DNA from: Liolophura sinensis
Lineage: Eukaryota > Mollusca > Polyplacophora > Chitonida > Chitonidae
Direction: 5' to 3'
Assembly (NCBI RefSeq): GCF_032854445.1
Contig: NC_088307.1
Coordinates: forward strand, 8,570,017-8,634,016
DNA length: 64,000 nt
The stretch's first letter is position 1. Each line of letters begins with the position of its first letter. Position numbers and translations under genes: made by a program. Positions 35,472-45,782 of this stretch are shown piece after piece. The notes below the pieces were generated by a model. The model did no database searches. It was not told where the DNA came from and was given only the letters and a program-made list of their open reading frames with translations.

Positions 35472-35600
35472 TTCAAGCAACCTGTGGATGGTTGTTGGTT
35501 CCCCCCGGTTTCCTCCCACCATAATGCTGGCCGCCAACGAATAAGTCAAATATTCTTGAGTACGGTGTAAAACACCAATGAAATAAATAAATAAATATAA
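35472..35600 (+). mobile_element. SINE family A, 5'-truncated
   Basis: From CAAGCAACCTGTGGATGGTT to AAATAAATAAATAAAT. Opposite in orientation to the copy 70 bp to its left, so the pair could form a hairpin in a transcript. Confidence 0.9.
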
Positions 35601-35647
35601 TAAGTTTAGGAAAATGTTCTGTATACAACAGACCTGTAACTGTACTG

Positions 35648-35866
35648 TAATTCTTCAGTGTAATTCACATATTTGCAAGGTGTTTATTCGAGCATATTAT
35701 GAAGGGTTTTTTTTTCAGTGGTGACTGATAACATTATACTTTCTGTGAAACTCTGAAACTGGCCAACAAATTTAGTTTTGTCACCAAAATCAAACTGAAA
35801 ATATGCATAAAATACACCCAAAGTCGCTTTTTCCTTTGCGAAAAGTTTGAGGAATTAGGTTGGATA
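35648..35866 (-). mobile_element. MITE family C
   Basis: TAATTCTTCAGTGTAATTC at the left is a worn end, and GCGAAAAGTTTGAGGAATTA at the right is well kept. Interior words AAGGTGTTTATTCGAGCATA and GAAACTGGCCAACAAA match other copies. Confidence 0.78.
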
Positions 35867-35945
35867 TAAAAGTATACATATACATGTATTCCTGTTGCAT
35901 AGTTGTTACAATTTGTCTAATGATATGTACAAAATTAATGGTAGT

Positions 35946-36161
35946 CTGTAAATCTTCAACCTTTTCATCCCCCAAAGCACTTTTTTCAGTAAAATTTGTG
36001 TGTATAGTTATGATAAAAATGACACCAAAAATGATTTGTTTGTGTCAGTTACGATGTAAGCTTCATTTAACTGTACTGATTATTTCTCTACACCTCATAG
36101 TTTTCTGGGAATGTTTCAAAATGTTGGTCACATTGGTGGTTGAAAAGGTTGAAGAATTAGG
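35946..36161 (+). mobile_element. MITE family D, reference copy
   Basis: Ends AATCTTCAACCTTTTCA and TTGAAAAGGTTGAAGAATTA are inverted repeats almost identical to those of family C. The interior differs: AATGACACCAAAAATGATTT and ATTATTTCTCTACACCTCAT. Confidence 0.78.
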
Positions 36162-36169
36162 GCACCTGT

Positions 36170-36715
36170 ACAAAAATGCAACCACAGAAGAGCAATTTTG
36201 AAAGCAAATAAAATGTCATGAGAAACATTACGTCTGGTGCTAAAACATACATTTTCCCAGTAAGATATCCTCCTACCTTCCAAACACCTTTCCCCCTTCG
36301 GGACCGGTAGATCCAGGATCAATCCTTGATCGAGTCACACCTAAGACTTTAAAAGAGGAAGTTGTAACTTCCTCGCTTGGCGTTCAGCATGAAGGGGATA
36401 GTGCAATGACTGGTTGACCCGTATCAGTATAATGGCTCGGGCGGGGCGGCTTACTTGCCTTCGGTAAGTCGTCTCAGTGAAGCAGCACTAAATAAAAGAG
36501 CGGTGGAAATCCGTCCTGCAACAAGAAGGCACATTACACGTACATGCACCCTAATGATTCCTTTGTCGTCATATGACTGAAAAATTGTTGAGTACGACGT
36601 TAAACCCCAAGCACTCACTCACTCACTCCAAACACCTTTCTAAAATCAACAGAATTCCCTTAATCTGAATAACTGGGCAACTTAGTCATGGACAGAATGT
36701 TAGGTTATTTACGGT
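36170..36715 (+). mobile_element. MITE family E split by a SINE
   Basis: Left half: ACATTTTCCCAGTAAGATAT and CTACCTTCCAAACACC. Right half: TTTCTAAAATCAACAGAATT and TTAGTCATGGACAGAATGTT, then AGGTTATTTACGGT. The halves join correctly when the SINE at 36293-36627 and one duplication copy are removed. Confidence 0.75.
36293..36627 (+). mobile_element. SINE family B, full body and tail
   Basis: Carries CGGTAGATCCAGGATCAATC, AAGAGGAAGTTGTAACTTCC, CAGTGAAGCAGCACTAAATA, GTCGTCATATGACTGAAAAA and GTTGAGTACGACGTTAAACC, ending in ACTCACTCACT. The tRNA-like head is shortened. Flanked by a perfect 13-bp duplication, CCAAACACCTTTC, at 36280-36292 and 36628-36640. Confidence 0.92.
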
Positions 36716-37340
36716 ACACACAGTATATGTGTGTCACTTACAGTGTACATTAGCTCCTGGTATATACATACATGTACCTGTATTAAATGAGTTAAGGTGT
36801 ACTACAAACACCTGCCCTGTCTAAGAATGAGTCATTTTAGGTACTTTTGTTTTTTTTTCTTGAAGTGTTGCTGCTCGTTTACTATATGTGAATACATGTG
36901 TTTTTACTTATATGGTATAATTTTGATCTTTATAAACCTGTTTTGGACAGAAAGTAGAAAGAGAAATAAAAAGCAGACAAAGGAGCACATGTTAATGTGT
37001 GTTTTTATCCTTGTACTAATATGAGTTTTGGGGTATGTTTCTTTATCAGTGACAGATTACACGTACAGCGTATATATAAGAATAATGAAAAAAATTTTGT
37101 TATTTTTAAACAATAACCAGCATTTGATGTGTTGAAGAAAAAATGTGATTTTTTTTATATATACATGCTGGATAGTATAATATAAAGAAGCTTGTTTTAT
37201 ATCTGTACATGACTGGATTTTTAGTTTGGTTTACCTGTAGCATATTTAAAAATTTCTGTAGTGATTTTGTGCCAGACCACATATTTACAAGTACATTCTC
37301 ATGAATGTTCTTCACCATAGTAAACATTTTTTTGTCAAGT
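36716..37340. other. No gene seen
   Basis: AT-rich; frames below 80 codons. Confidence 0.5.
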
Positions 37341-37344
37341 TCTT

Positions 37345-37490
37345 ATTGGTTATATAGGAACCTTATTCAAATGGGACTAATTCTCATTGGCCAGATAGGT
37401 ACATTATGCAAATGGTACAGGAACCTTATGCAAATTGGGCGAGTTCTCATTGGTCAGGTGGGAACCTTAATTGCAAACTGGACAAGATCT
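37345..37490. repeat. Short degenerate repeat with two octamer and three inverted CCAAT words
   Basis: The segment GGAACCTTATGCAAATTGGG recurs in three variants, with TTCTCATTGGYCAG between them. Exact ATGCAAAT octamers lie at 37406-37413 and 37428-37435, and ATTGG at 37345, 37386 and 37449. It overlaps a 150-codon frame (37305-37757) I do not recognise. Confidence 0.6.
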
Positions 37491-37759
37491 CCTTGCATGC
37501 TTTGTGTTTTCCACAAATATTCATCAACATATCGTGTTATCCTGGAAAGCAATAGAATTATGTGTCATTGCTTGCAAAAGCTGCTTCTTTATACTGACTT
37601 TGCAGTGCCTCTGACACTGTGTCTACAGTTGCATTACGTCCAAGAAAAGCAGCAGATTTCCACAGTGAAGTTTGGGGATGGGGTAGTGGGTTTGCTCGCA
37701 CCTCATTGGGTAAAGAAAGATGTCACAAAAATAAACAAAAATGAATTTGAAATCTAATA

Positions 37760-38499
37760 AAATGACCTTTAGAATAACGCACATTTAAGGTTTTCTTGAC
37801 ATTTCTTGTACATATTACTGAGGCTTTGAGCAGTTCATACCCCACCCTCCCCTCATTCACCATAAAACTGACTGCATGCCCTTGTATAATGATGAGAATT
37901 TGTTTTTTAAATATGGCGCTAGTAAATGAAAAAAAAAGATATTAATGATATGTGTTAAGATTAAGCATCTTTGTGTATAAAATATCACTGAATGAGGTCA
38001 TTCAGTATATGAGTGTAGTGTCATACATGACTATAAATGATACATTACATCAGCAATATTTGCTTTCACCTGTTGTAGCTTATTGCGTCACACTCAGGAG
38101 TAACCCATATATTAGAGGAATTTTGGCATACGTACCTGTAGGTACAATATACGTGTGAATTCAATACCACTGTATCTGGATCATTCAGTGCAGCATGACA
38201 TTGTGGTGTATTAGAGGACATACATTACGTAGTCATGAGGTACATGTATGAACATTGATCGCTTGTTACGTACATACATGTATGTTATCACTTGGGTGTA
38301 ACAGGTGTGTGGGAATTAGTGCGCAGGTAATCTTGATCAGCTGAGAAATGCTTATCCAATCAGAATTAAATGATCAGTTTACACACTTTTGAAGTTTTAT
38401 GACGCATAGAATCAAAAATATTGTTACCTACATGTACGTAATGTAAACTGCATAATAATCTGCTAAAGGATTCGACATAGAAGAGAAGCAAAGCATACC
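37760..38499. other. No gene seen
   Basis: AT-rich with TACATGTA words; no supported frame. Confidence 0.5.
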
Positions 38500-38660
38500 C
38501 TAGTTCTTCAACCACCTCTGCAAGCAAGACTCTGAAACATTCTGGAAGAACTATGGGGTGTTGAGAATTAATTTGCACAGTTTTACGAAGCTTTCATCTT
38601 TAGCGACAAACAAATTTTATTTTCATAATAAAATTGTGTGCATAAATGTCGATGAAAAAT
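38500..38660 (-). mobile_element. MITE family D, partial
   Basis: TAGTTCTTCAACCACCTCTG at the left end and AGAACTATGGGGTGTTGAGA inside match the reverse of the copies at 36.0 and 49.4 kb. The right end is lost. Confidence 0.68.
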
Positions 38661-39345
38661 GATTTACAGTAACTATGCCTGCTGATAACACATTTTGTAG
38701 GTCTTCTTTTATTGTTCAGTACATATATTTGGAATAAAATCCCTCGCAGGTAAACATAAATTGCATACACCTGAAAAAAAAAAATCAAGTTTTCTGCATC
38801 TTGAAACCTGTGTATTATGTAGTTTACTGCTCATGTATTTGACCTAAACTTTAGGCTCTGTCTACGGTTGTACATTTACATGTACTTGTGTATAGTTTTC
38901 TGTTTTTCCTGCTTCTGATATTTCTATTAATCATAAGAAAGGTATTTTGAAGTTCGTTTGGAATTAAGCTAATACTATATTTCATCACTAAAAGTAATAT
39001 TTTCTGATCTTAAACTTATTTGTCTGTAAAAATGCGCTTTTTTAGACATTCAGATTTTTAGGACAAAATAAAACAGCAGTGTATATAAAAGATGCCTTTC
39101 CAGTTTCGCAGTGTACAGTTATTCTTCAGGTTCATTTAAGTTGCCAGAATGTTTGTTTACTAGTGACTCGCTTACCTACCCGGACACCTACACGTACCAA
39201 AGACCTAATTACATTATTTATACGCCTATTGTTTGCTGACCTTTTGTCAAGTTCGTTAAACGGCCAGACAATGGGGTGGATAAAGTGTCAACCGCTTCAT
39301 TACTCGTCTGATTGTTTCTGACCTTCTGGTTAAGTGCAGTAAGAG
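38661..39345. other. No gene seen
   Basis: AT-rich; an 80-codon plus-strand frame at 39079-39321 has no recognisable feature. Confidence 0.45.
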
Positions 39346-39346
39346 T

Positions 39347-39820
39347 TAAACAGGCATGGAAATCCATGTTAAGGTGGCACTTTTCATGGAGGTTTTAAAC
39401 AGGCATGGAAATCCATGTTAAGGTGATATTTCTCATGGAAGTTTTAAACAGGCATGGAAATCCATGTTAAGGTGACGTTTCTCATGGAAGTTTTAAACAG
39501 GCATGGAAATCCATGTTAAGGTGACATTTCTCATGGAAGTTTTAAACAGGCATGGAAATCCATGTTAAGGTGGCATTTCTCATGGAAGTTTTAAACAGGC
39601 ATGGAAATCCATGTTAAGGTGGCATGGAAATCCATGTTAAGGTGACATTTCTCATGGAAGTTTTAAACAGGCATGGAAATCCATGTTAAGGTGACATTTC
39701 TCATGGAAGTTTTAAACAGGCATGGAAATCCATGTTAAGGTGACATTTCTCATGGAAGTTTTAAACAGGCATGGAAATCAAAGTTAAGGTGACATTTCTC
39801 ATGGAAGTTTTAAACTCTCA
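39347..39820. repeat. Minisatellite, 49-bp unit, about 9-10 copies
   Basis: Unit: GTTTTAAACAGGCATGGAAA, TCCATGTTAAGGTGACATTT, CTCATGGAA. Each unit carries the short palindrome CATGGAAATCCATG. One copy near 39600-39640 is internally shortened. Confidence 0.97.
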
Positions 39821-39906
39821 GATGCTCTTCTCATTCCCAGGAACTTTGTAGAAAGTGCTCCTTTGCTGAGTATGAGTAGAACATAACCCAAATTTGCTTT
39901 ATCGTA

Positions 39907-40118
39907 ACTATTCAACCTTTTCATGTTTGCAAGGTGTTTATCCAGGCATATTCTGAAGACATTATTCTGTGTTGACTGATAAAATTGTACTTTTTATGAA
40001 GCCCTGAAACTGACCAATCCAACCAGTGTAGTTTTGTCTTGAAAATCAGGTTAAAAATGTGCATACATTGCGCTGAAAGTTGATCTTTCATATGTGAAAA
40101 GGTTTAGGAATCCGGGTA
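39907..40118 (-). mobile_element. MITE family C
   Basis: Ends CTATTCAACCTTTTCATG and CATATGTGAAAAGGTTTAGG. Interior GCAAGGTGTTTATCCAGGCA and CCCTGAAACTGACCAATCCA match the other copies. Confidence 0.8.
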
Positions 40119-40557
40119 GGCTTTTGTGCAGTTTATAGTTATAATAAAACAGGTTACATGTATATAAGTACATTGGTAATAATGTTAGTAATAGTGAGGA
40201 AGTGAAGGCGTCTCCCAATAAATTTCAAATGTTACGCGAGGCTACAATCCTCGTACTTGTCTTGATATGAAATTTATGTGAAGCTGTCTTGATTTCCTCA
40301 TTACTATCCTTGAAGCCTTAACATGTATGACCATGTTTGAAGCAGCCTATAGGATGCATTTACATGTTCTATGTTAATGTGACAGAATGAACAGGCGTGT
40401 ATGTACATACATGTACATTTTATTTCCATATGTCATATACGATTTAACTTTTCAGAATATTAATAGTGTGTACATATATACTAGGCTTCCTCCAGTGATT
40501 ATGGCTTTGTATTAGATCAAACAAAGACCTGTTGTGTTAAATTTGGGTTGCATGTAC
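40119..40557. other. No gene seen
   Basis: AT-rich; no frame or repeat recognised. Confidence 0.5.
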
Positions 40558-41235
40558 AAATAGCGTAATCAGTGTAAGTACCGTAATCAGTGTAAGTATG
40601 GTAATACCGTAATAAGTGTAGGTACCGTAATCAGTGTAAGTACCGTAATACCGTAATCAGTGTACGTACCATCATCAGTGCAAGTACCATAATACCATAA
40701 TCAGTGTATGTACCGTAACCAGTGTAAGTACCGTAATCAGTGTATGTACCGTAATCAGTGCAAGTACCATAATACCGTAATCTATGTATGTACTGTAACC
40801 AGTGTATATACCGTAATCAGTGTAAGTACCGTAATATCGTAATCAGTGTAAGTACCGTAATCAGTGTAAGTACCATAATATCGTAATCAGTGTAAGTACC
40901 GTAACCAGTGTATGTACCATAATCAGTGTAAGTACCGTAATCAGTGTAAGTACCGTAACCAGTGTATGTACCGTAATCAGTGTAAGTACCGTAACCAGTG
41001 TATGTACCGTAATCAGTGTAAGTACCGTAATACCGTAATCAGTGTATGTACCGTAATCAGTGTATGTACCGTAACCAGTGTATGTACCGTAATCAGTGTA
41101 AGTACCGTAATACCGTAATAAGTGTAAGTACCGTAATCAGTGTAAGTACCGTAATCAGTGCAAGTACCATAATACCGTAACCAGTGTATGTACCGTAACC
41201 AGTGTATGTACCGTAATCAGTGTAAGTACCGTAAT
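40558..41235. repeat. Minisatellite, 18-bp unit, about 38 units
   Basis: Unit GTACCGTAATCAGTGTAA or GTATGTACCGTAACCAGT, with extra ACCGTAAT half-units inserted at intervals. Frames through it encode YRNQCK/YRNQCM hexapeptides, an effect of the unit length. Confidence 0.97.
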
Positions 41236-41421
41236 TCTTCAACTTTTTCAACCACCCTTTTGACCAATATTTTGAAAGAACTATGGGGTATAGAGAATTG
41301 GAGATTGCATCTTTCGCGACAAAAACAAATCATTTTTGACATCATTTTCATCATAATTGTATGCATAAATTGTACTGGAAAAAGTCCTTTAAAGTTTGAA
41401 AAGGTTGAAGATTTCCAGTAG
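41231..41421 (-). mobile_element. MITE family D
   Basis: Ends AATTCTTCAACTTTTTCAAC and TTTGAAAAGGTTGAAGATT. Interior AAAGAACTATGGGGTATAGA and AACAAATCATTTTTGACATC are the reverse of the 36-kb copy. It abuts the 18-bp minisatellite exactly. Confidence 0.8.
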
Positions 41422-41427
41422 ATATCG

Positions 41428-41645
41428 GAGCCTCCGTGGCCAAGGGGGCTAGCACGCCAGTGTGGCGGAATGACCCAGCAGCCTCCCACAAATGCCGTCA
41501 CTCGGAGTTCTAACTTCGAGTCTAACTTATGCTGGGAAGGTCTGGCAGCAACCTGTGTATGGTAGTGGATTTCTTCCGGGCTCTGCCTGGTGTCCTTCCT
41601 GCATGTACATAATGCTGGCCGTCGTCTTACAAGTGAAATGTATAA
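41428..41645 (+). mobile_element. SINE family A, diverged near-full copy
   Basis: The head has a changed A box (GTGGCCAAGGGGGCTAGCAC) and a damaged B box. The body keeps GGGAAGGTCTGGCAGCAACC. The tail stops at ACAAGTGAAATGTATAAA without the TTGAGTACG segment. Confidence 0.85.
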
Positions 41646-41950
41646 ATGCAGTAGATGTTTCATTTCCCTCCTCTGACAGGATTTAATGAAGTGGTTGAAG
41701 ATGATAGTTTGAACTTTTGTTGAGGATGTGTATTCAACCGATACGGTGTGTAGACATCTGTTCACCATGCATGGAAAAGTTCGTCAGTGTACACCGGGCA
41801 GCCATGAGGTTTCCTCTACACATAAACTGGCTGACATTGCGCAGAACATGCATAATAGAAATATTCTTGAGCTTGGCGTTACGCTTGTAAAACCAGTAAG
41901 GATCAAATAATTATTACATCTTTCATGTCTTCTTGTCTTGTATTTTGTAG

Positions 41951-42033
41951 ATATAGCCACTGTCGGTGAAGTGATGTGAGACAGCATAGAATGGCTGATA
42001 GTTGTACAGTTAGACTGGACAAAGCCTTCCCCC
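41951..42033 (+). promoter_or_regulatory. EVI5 5'UTR segment with two uORFs
   Basis: A pyrimidine-rich acceptor (CTTGTCTTGTATTTTGTAG) ends at 41950, so the leader begins in an upstream exon. At 41974-41979 a start codon is followed at once by TGA, a start-stop element in frame with the main ORF. A second ATG at 41991, in good context (A at -3, G at +4), opens an 18-codon uORF that ends at 42047, overlapping the main start in another frame. The main ATG has C at -3, a weaker context. Confidence 0.55.
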
Positions 42034-42143
42034 ATGGCAGCCAGTGAGAGCGCTGATGCAACGCCCCCTCTTCATGAGGAGGCGGGGTCATCCCTCTGTC
42101 CTAACGATGCCCAACTTCTGGCGAAACTTGACGAGGCTAACAG
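42034..42143 (+). CDS. EVI5: EVI5-family RabGAP, coding exon 1 (residues 1-36)
   Basis: Starts at the ATG at 42034; the in-frame TGA at 41977 excludes an earlier start in this exon. The first 24 residues are acidic and Pro-containing, and then comes AQLLAKLDEANR, which corresponds to the N-terminal ELLAKLEEQNR segment of EVI5. The exon ends in phase 2 at AG before the donor GTCAGT (42144). EVI5 proteins are TBC-domain RabGAPs linked to Rab11 traffic, centrosomes and cytokinesis. That catalytic part is not in this window. Intron 1 is 3015 bp. EVI5-like (EVI5L) cannot be told apart from EVI5 on this segment. Confidence 0.82.
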
Positions 42144-42307
42144 GTCAGTGGCACAAGTCTTTGAGATGCTGAAATAGAAAATGTCAAGAACTGTTTTAAA
42201 TATCATTACATTAAAACCCATATAAAATCTCTGACAATTAATATGGTTGAATTTCTCTTGTTTTGTTTTTTATTCTGAGTGTGAACTGTTTGAAATTGAT
42301 TATGTTT

Positions 42308-42755
42308 AAAGTGTACCCTAAGTGATCTAAGATTTTGCCCACAGAAGTGCATTTATAGAGGCAAATAAACATCACAAAATATTATTTTCATTCACTGAAA
42401 CTTAAAATTTTCCAGTAAAATATCAGCCCATGTTCCAAGCAAACCTCAAAACACATTTCTACAATCAATAGAACCCTCAGAATAAAAAAAAAGGTGAATT
42501 TAGTCATGGACGAAATTTATGGTCATTTAGGATATATTGTAAATGACCTAAAATTTTCCTCCCAAAAATGGGAGTTTTTATAGGCAAATAAACACCATAA
42601 AATATTACTTTTGTGCTGACATTTTTTTTCCAGAAGGATATCACCATACACGTCCAGTACACATGCCATACAAACCTCAAAACAGTAAAACTCCCAGGAT
42701 CAGGAAAACTAGCAGCTCTCATGGATGAAATTTTATGTCACATTTGTCAAAGCTT
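42308..42755 (+). mobile_element. MITE family E, two tandem copies
   Basis: Copy 1 is about 42308-42535 and copy 2 about 42540-42755. Ends GTAAATGACCTAAAATTTT and GAAATTTATGGTCATTTAGG are inverted relative to each other. Shared interior: AGGCAAATAAACACCATAAA, ATATTACTTTTGTGC and CAAACCTCAAAACA. Confidence 0.78.
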
Positions 42756-43103
42756 TTTCAATCTTTTGCAGTTTTCATTGGCTCATTTCAGGGCTTCATA
42801 ACATAAACCCTGATTCAATCATAGAATAATGCAGATGAAAAGGTTAAAGTAGATTGAAAAATTAATCGTAGAAACATTAAATAGGTTGGAGAATATTATG
42901 TCAGAGCATGCACCATATAAACAAATGAATAGGTGGTTTAATAATGTCAAGACATTGACCTGAGGAAAGTGTGAATACTTCATCGTAAAAAACAGGTAAA
43001 GTAGAAGCTTGTATGAATAGGTAGGTTGATTACACCAGTTTACGTGCATAAAAAAATAGAAGCATGAACAGGTGCAGGGACAATATAGCAGGAACATGTA
43101 TTA

Positions 43104-43570
43104 CCCCAATTCCTCAACCTTTTCGCTTATGAAAGAGCAACTTTCAGTTTAATTTATGCACATTTATAATTTGATTTTGGACACAAAACTGCATTGGTTA
43201 GACGGGCAAATTTTTGAACAGATTTTATCAGTATACATACAATAATTATTTATTTGATTGGTGTTTTACACCGTACTCAGGAATATTTCACTTATACAAC
43301 AACAGCCAGCATTATTGTGGGTGGAAACTGGGAAGAGCCCTGGGGAAACCCACGACCATCCGCAGATTGCTGACAGACCTTCCCACGTACGGCTGGAGAG
43401 GAAGCCAGCATGAGCTGGACTTGAACTCACAGTGACCGCATTAGTGAGAGACTCCTAGGTCATTACGCTGCGCTAGCGCACTAACCAACTGAGCCACCAA
43501 GGGCCCTTTTACATACAATAATGCCTTCAATCTGCTTGAATATTAAACAATTTGCGAAAAGAATTACAGT
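43104..43570 (+). mobile_element. MITE family C split by a SINE
   Basis: Left half begins CCCCAATTCCTCAACCTTTT and carries AGAGCAACTTTCAGTT. The right half continues AATGCCTTCAATCTGCTTG and ends TTGCGAAAAGAATTACAGTA. Removing the SINE at 43247-43509 and one duplication copy restores the family C order. A further C fragment lies at about 42770-42847. Confidence 0.85.
43247..43509 (-). mobile_element. SINE family A, full-length copy
   Basis: Complete on the minus strand: head TGGCTCAGTTGGTTAGTGCG, B-box region GAGTTCAAGTCCAGCTC, body, and tail to AAATAA. Flanked by a perfect 13-bp duplication, TACATACAATAAT, at 43234-43246 and 43510-43522. Confidence 0.95.
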
Positions 43571-45158
43571 ATTTATTATATAGCTATAAATGTGGTCCAC
43601 TTTAAATCAGCCAGATCGTACCATGTGACTGTCCAGTGTTTGGAGTGATATTGAATCCCAGGGAGCCATATTTTTTTCATTTGGACAATAGCAAAGGGAG
43701 GTAACTTTATGTGCTAAAAGCATTGGGCAGAGGTTGCTGCTCTGATTATCATTTGTTCTCTGTGTTTCTGTAAACATTGACGAGGAAATGTGGACGGGGG
43801 AATAAGTTTCATTATTTGTTGATTTCCAAATTTTGCACAATACTAAAGCAAAGATCTGAAGCGACTTAGAAATATATAAGCATTGGATACAGAGTTCATT
43901 GCCAGCTGAGAATAGGGCGTTCAAAAGAACTTCCTCCAGGCCGACTGAATTTGTAGGCCTGTGTGTGTCTTCAATCTTCATTTATGTGCAAGGAAGTGGT
44001 ATTTTTCTTGTCGAATGTGGATTTCTAACATAACATAACATAATGTGGACTCGTACAACACCATTCCACAGTGTACAAAATACTTCACAATAATATTATA
44101 GTACATGTAGGTAAATAACATTAAAAGGTTCACTGTTAAAACGTATAAATGTATGTACCCTGGTAAATAATATCAGAACATGCACCATATAAAGATATGA
44201 ATATGCAGAAGAAATAAACTAATATGAGAAAGTCTTATTTAGAACATGCGAACATGTGAGAAATTGACAGCTGGCATGGTGAAAGACCATACATATAGCT
44301 CGGAAATATCAGAGTATTTTGAATTCTGGCAGTCGTTGTATGAGTATTCTTGAATACGGTGTAAAACATCAATCAAAGGAATCAATAAATCAGAGAATTT
44401 TGTGGTGTGACAAGGCAGTACAGTTCAATTGTGTGAGGATATTATGACAATTTCAGTATAAAAGAGAAAGATATTTTTGTCTATCCTCACAGATTTAATT
44501 TCTCTGTAGTTTTGTTCTCTGTCTTTTCAGTATGTTTCTGGATAACACTTCATTTATGATCTGACTACATCTACATGTAATAATGGCAACTTTACAAGGG
44601 GAGATAATTCAGTCTTCATTTAAATAGACAGTGACGTGTGATGTAGTAAGCTTGTGGCAGTTTTAAATGGCCAGTCAGTGATAGTTGTCCATGTCTAAAA
44701 TGGGGTAATGGAAGGGACGAAAGTTCTTTATGTGTTAGAAACTAATCATGCTTAGAAATGTGTCATGTGAAGCAGGATACAAACTAAATGATTTTTATGG
44801 AAAGAATTAAAGTCACTTCAGTTTGTTTTCAGAGTTTAGGGCTGTTATTGTACATTGTCTATTCCAAAAAAGTGATTTACATTATTTTAGTCCTTACATT
44901 ACATCTATAAATAAATAAGAAAAATTGACATGAAAAACATAAATCAAAATTTAAAATTAGGAATGGAGTGAAAAAAATACAAGAAAACATTTGTGGTTAT
45001 TGCTGCAGATCATTTTAAATATTTACACTTAACTTATAATTCCTTTAAATTGTACCTGATCCAACAGTTTGATGCCTGCTAAATGTTAAAACCTGATCAG
45101 CTAAAACCTGGAACTGATTTGTGTTTACAAGTAAGCCATGAATTCCTATTGGTTTCAG
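43571..45158 (+). other. Remainder of EVI5 intron 1
   Basis: Holds a SINE family A tail scrap (about 44335-44390, GAGTATTCTTGAATACGGTG) and a minus-strand 124-codon frame (43607-43981) that I cannot assign and consider probably noncoding. Otherwise AT-rich. Confidence 0.45.
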
Positions 45159-45310
45159 GAAACTGGAAGCTGATGAGAAATCATTACGGTCACTGAGTGC
45201 TTCTGGTCAGTCGGGTCAGTCGCACTCTCGCAAAGGCTCCGGCTCTAGCATTCTGTCCAATGCCTCCGCTAACAGCCATGTCAGCAATCTGGCCAATGAT
45301 GAAGACTCCG
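45159..45310 (+). CDS. EVI5: EVI5-family RabGAP, coding exon 2 (residues 37-87)
   Basis: Acceptor CCTATTGGTTTCAG ends at 45158 and donor GTAAGT starts at 45311. The joined codon with exon 1 gives Arg, and the frame reads KLEADEKSLRSLSASG, matching the EVI5 segment LLEADSKSMRSMNGS. A Ser-rich stretch follows (KGSGSSILSNAS), also present in EVI5 and a likely phosphorylation region. Ends in phase 1. Intron 2 is 3338 bp. Confidence 0.88.
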
Positions 45311-45549
45311 GTAAGTTAGAACATAGGGCTTTTGTGAATATCATTTAATTGTTGTACCCATAAACTCTAAAGTGGGACGGAGAATTTTTGGATAACATTG
45401 CTGTCCTGTGTGGTCTTGCATAAAGTTTGCTGCACATCACTTTTGACTTGCCATTACCATGGCCTATACATCATACATGGGCGACTTGGTTTGCTTTGGT
45501 TAGGTACTTGGTTTCCTCTACCCTCCAAAAATAGCTGCCATGTTTAAAG

Positions 45550-45725
45550 GAAACAATTCTTGACTATGGTTTTAAGCAACAGTCAGATCAAAGAAATCTA
45601 CAATGTTGTTTTTCACACTAACTAATAGCAAAAAAAGCGGCCTGCAGAAGGTCGTGGGTTTCCCTGGGACGTCATATAAATGATATATTCTTGAGTACAG
45701 CATAAAACAACAATCAAATAAATGG
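45550..45725 (+). mobile_element. SINE family A, two tail fragments
   Basis: A faint scrap (TTCTTGACTATGGTTTTAAG, about 45556-45597) and a clearer one at 45637-45725 with GTCGTGGGTTTCCCTGGGA and ATTCTTGAGTACAGCATAAA. Confidence 0.7.
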
Positions 45726-45782
45726 ATAATAACAAAAAAATCAATAACCTTTGTGTTTGCTGATTATCATTTGTTGTCTCAG

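Noticed and set aside
37305-37757. Plus-strand 150-codon frame as a gene
   Set aside because: Begins in a local repeat, has no recognisable domain and no flanking splice or promoter signals specific to it.
41217-41768. Minus-strand 183-codon frame
   Set aside because: Runs across a MITE and a SINE; no domain, and composition follows the repeats.
43607-43981. Minus-strand 124-codon frame as a gene within EVI5 intron 1
   Set aside because: No domain, no splice support and no promoter; length is within reach of chance in a 64-kb six-frame scan.
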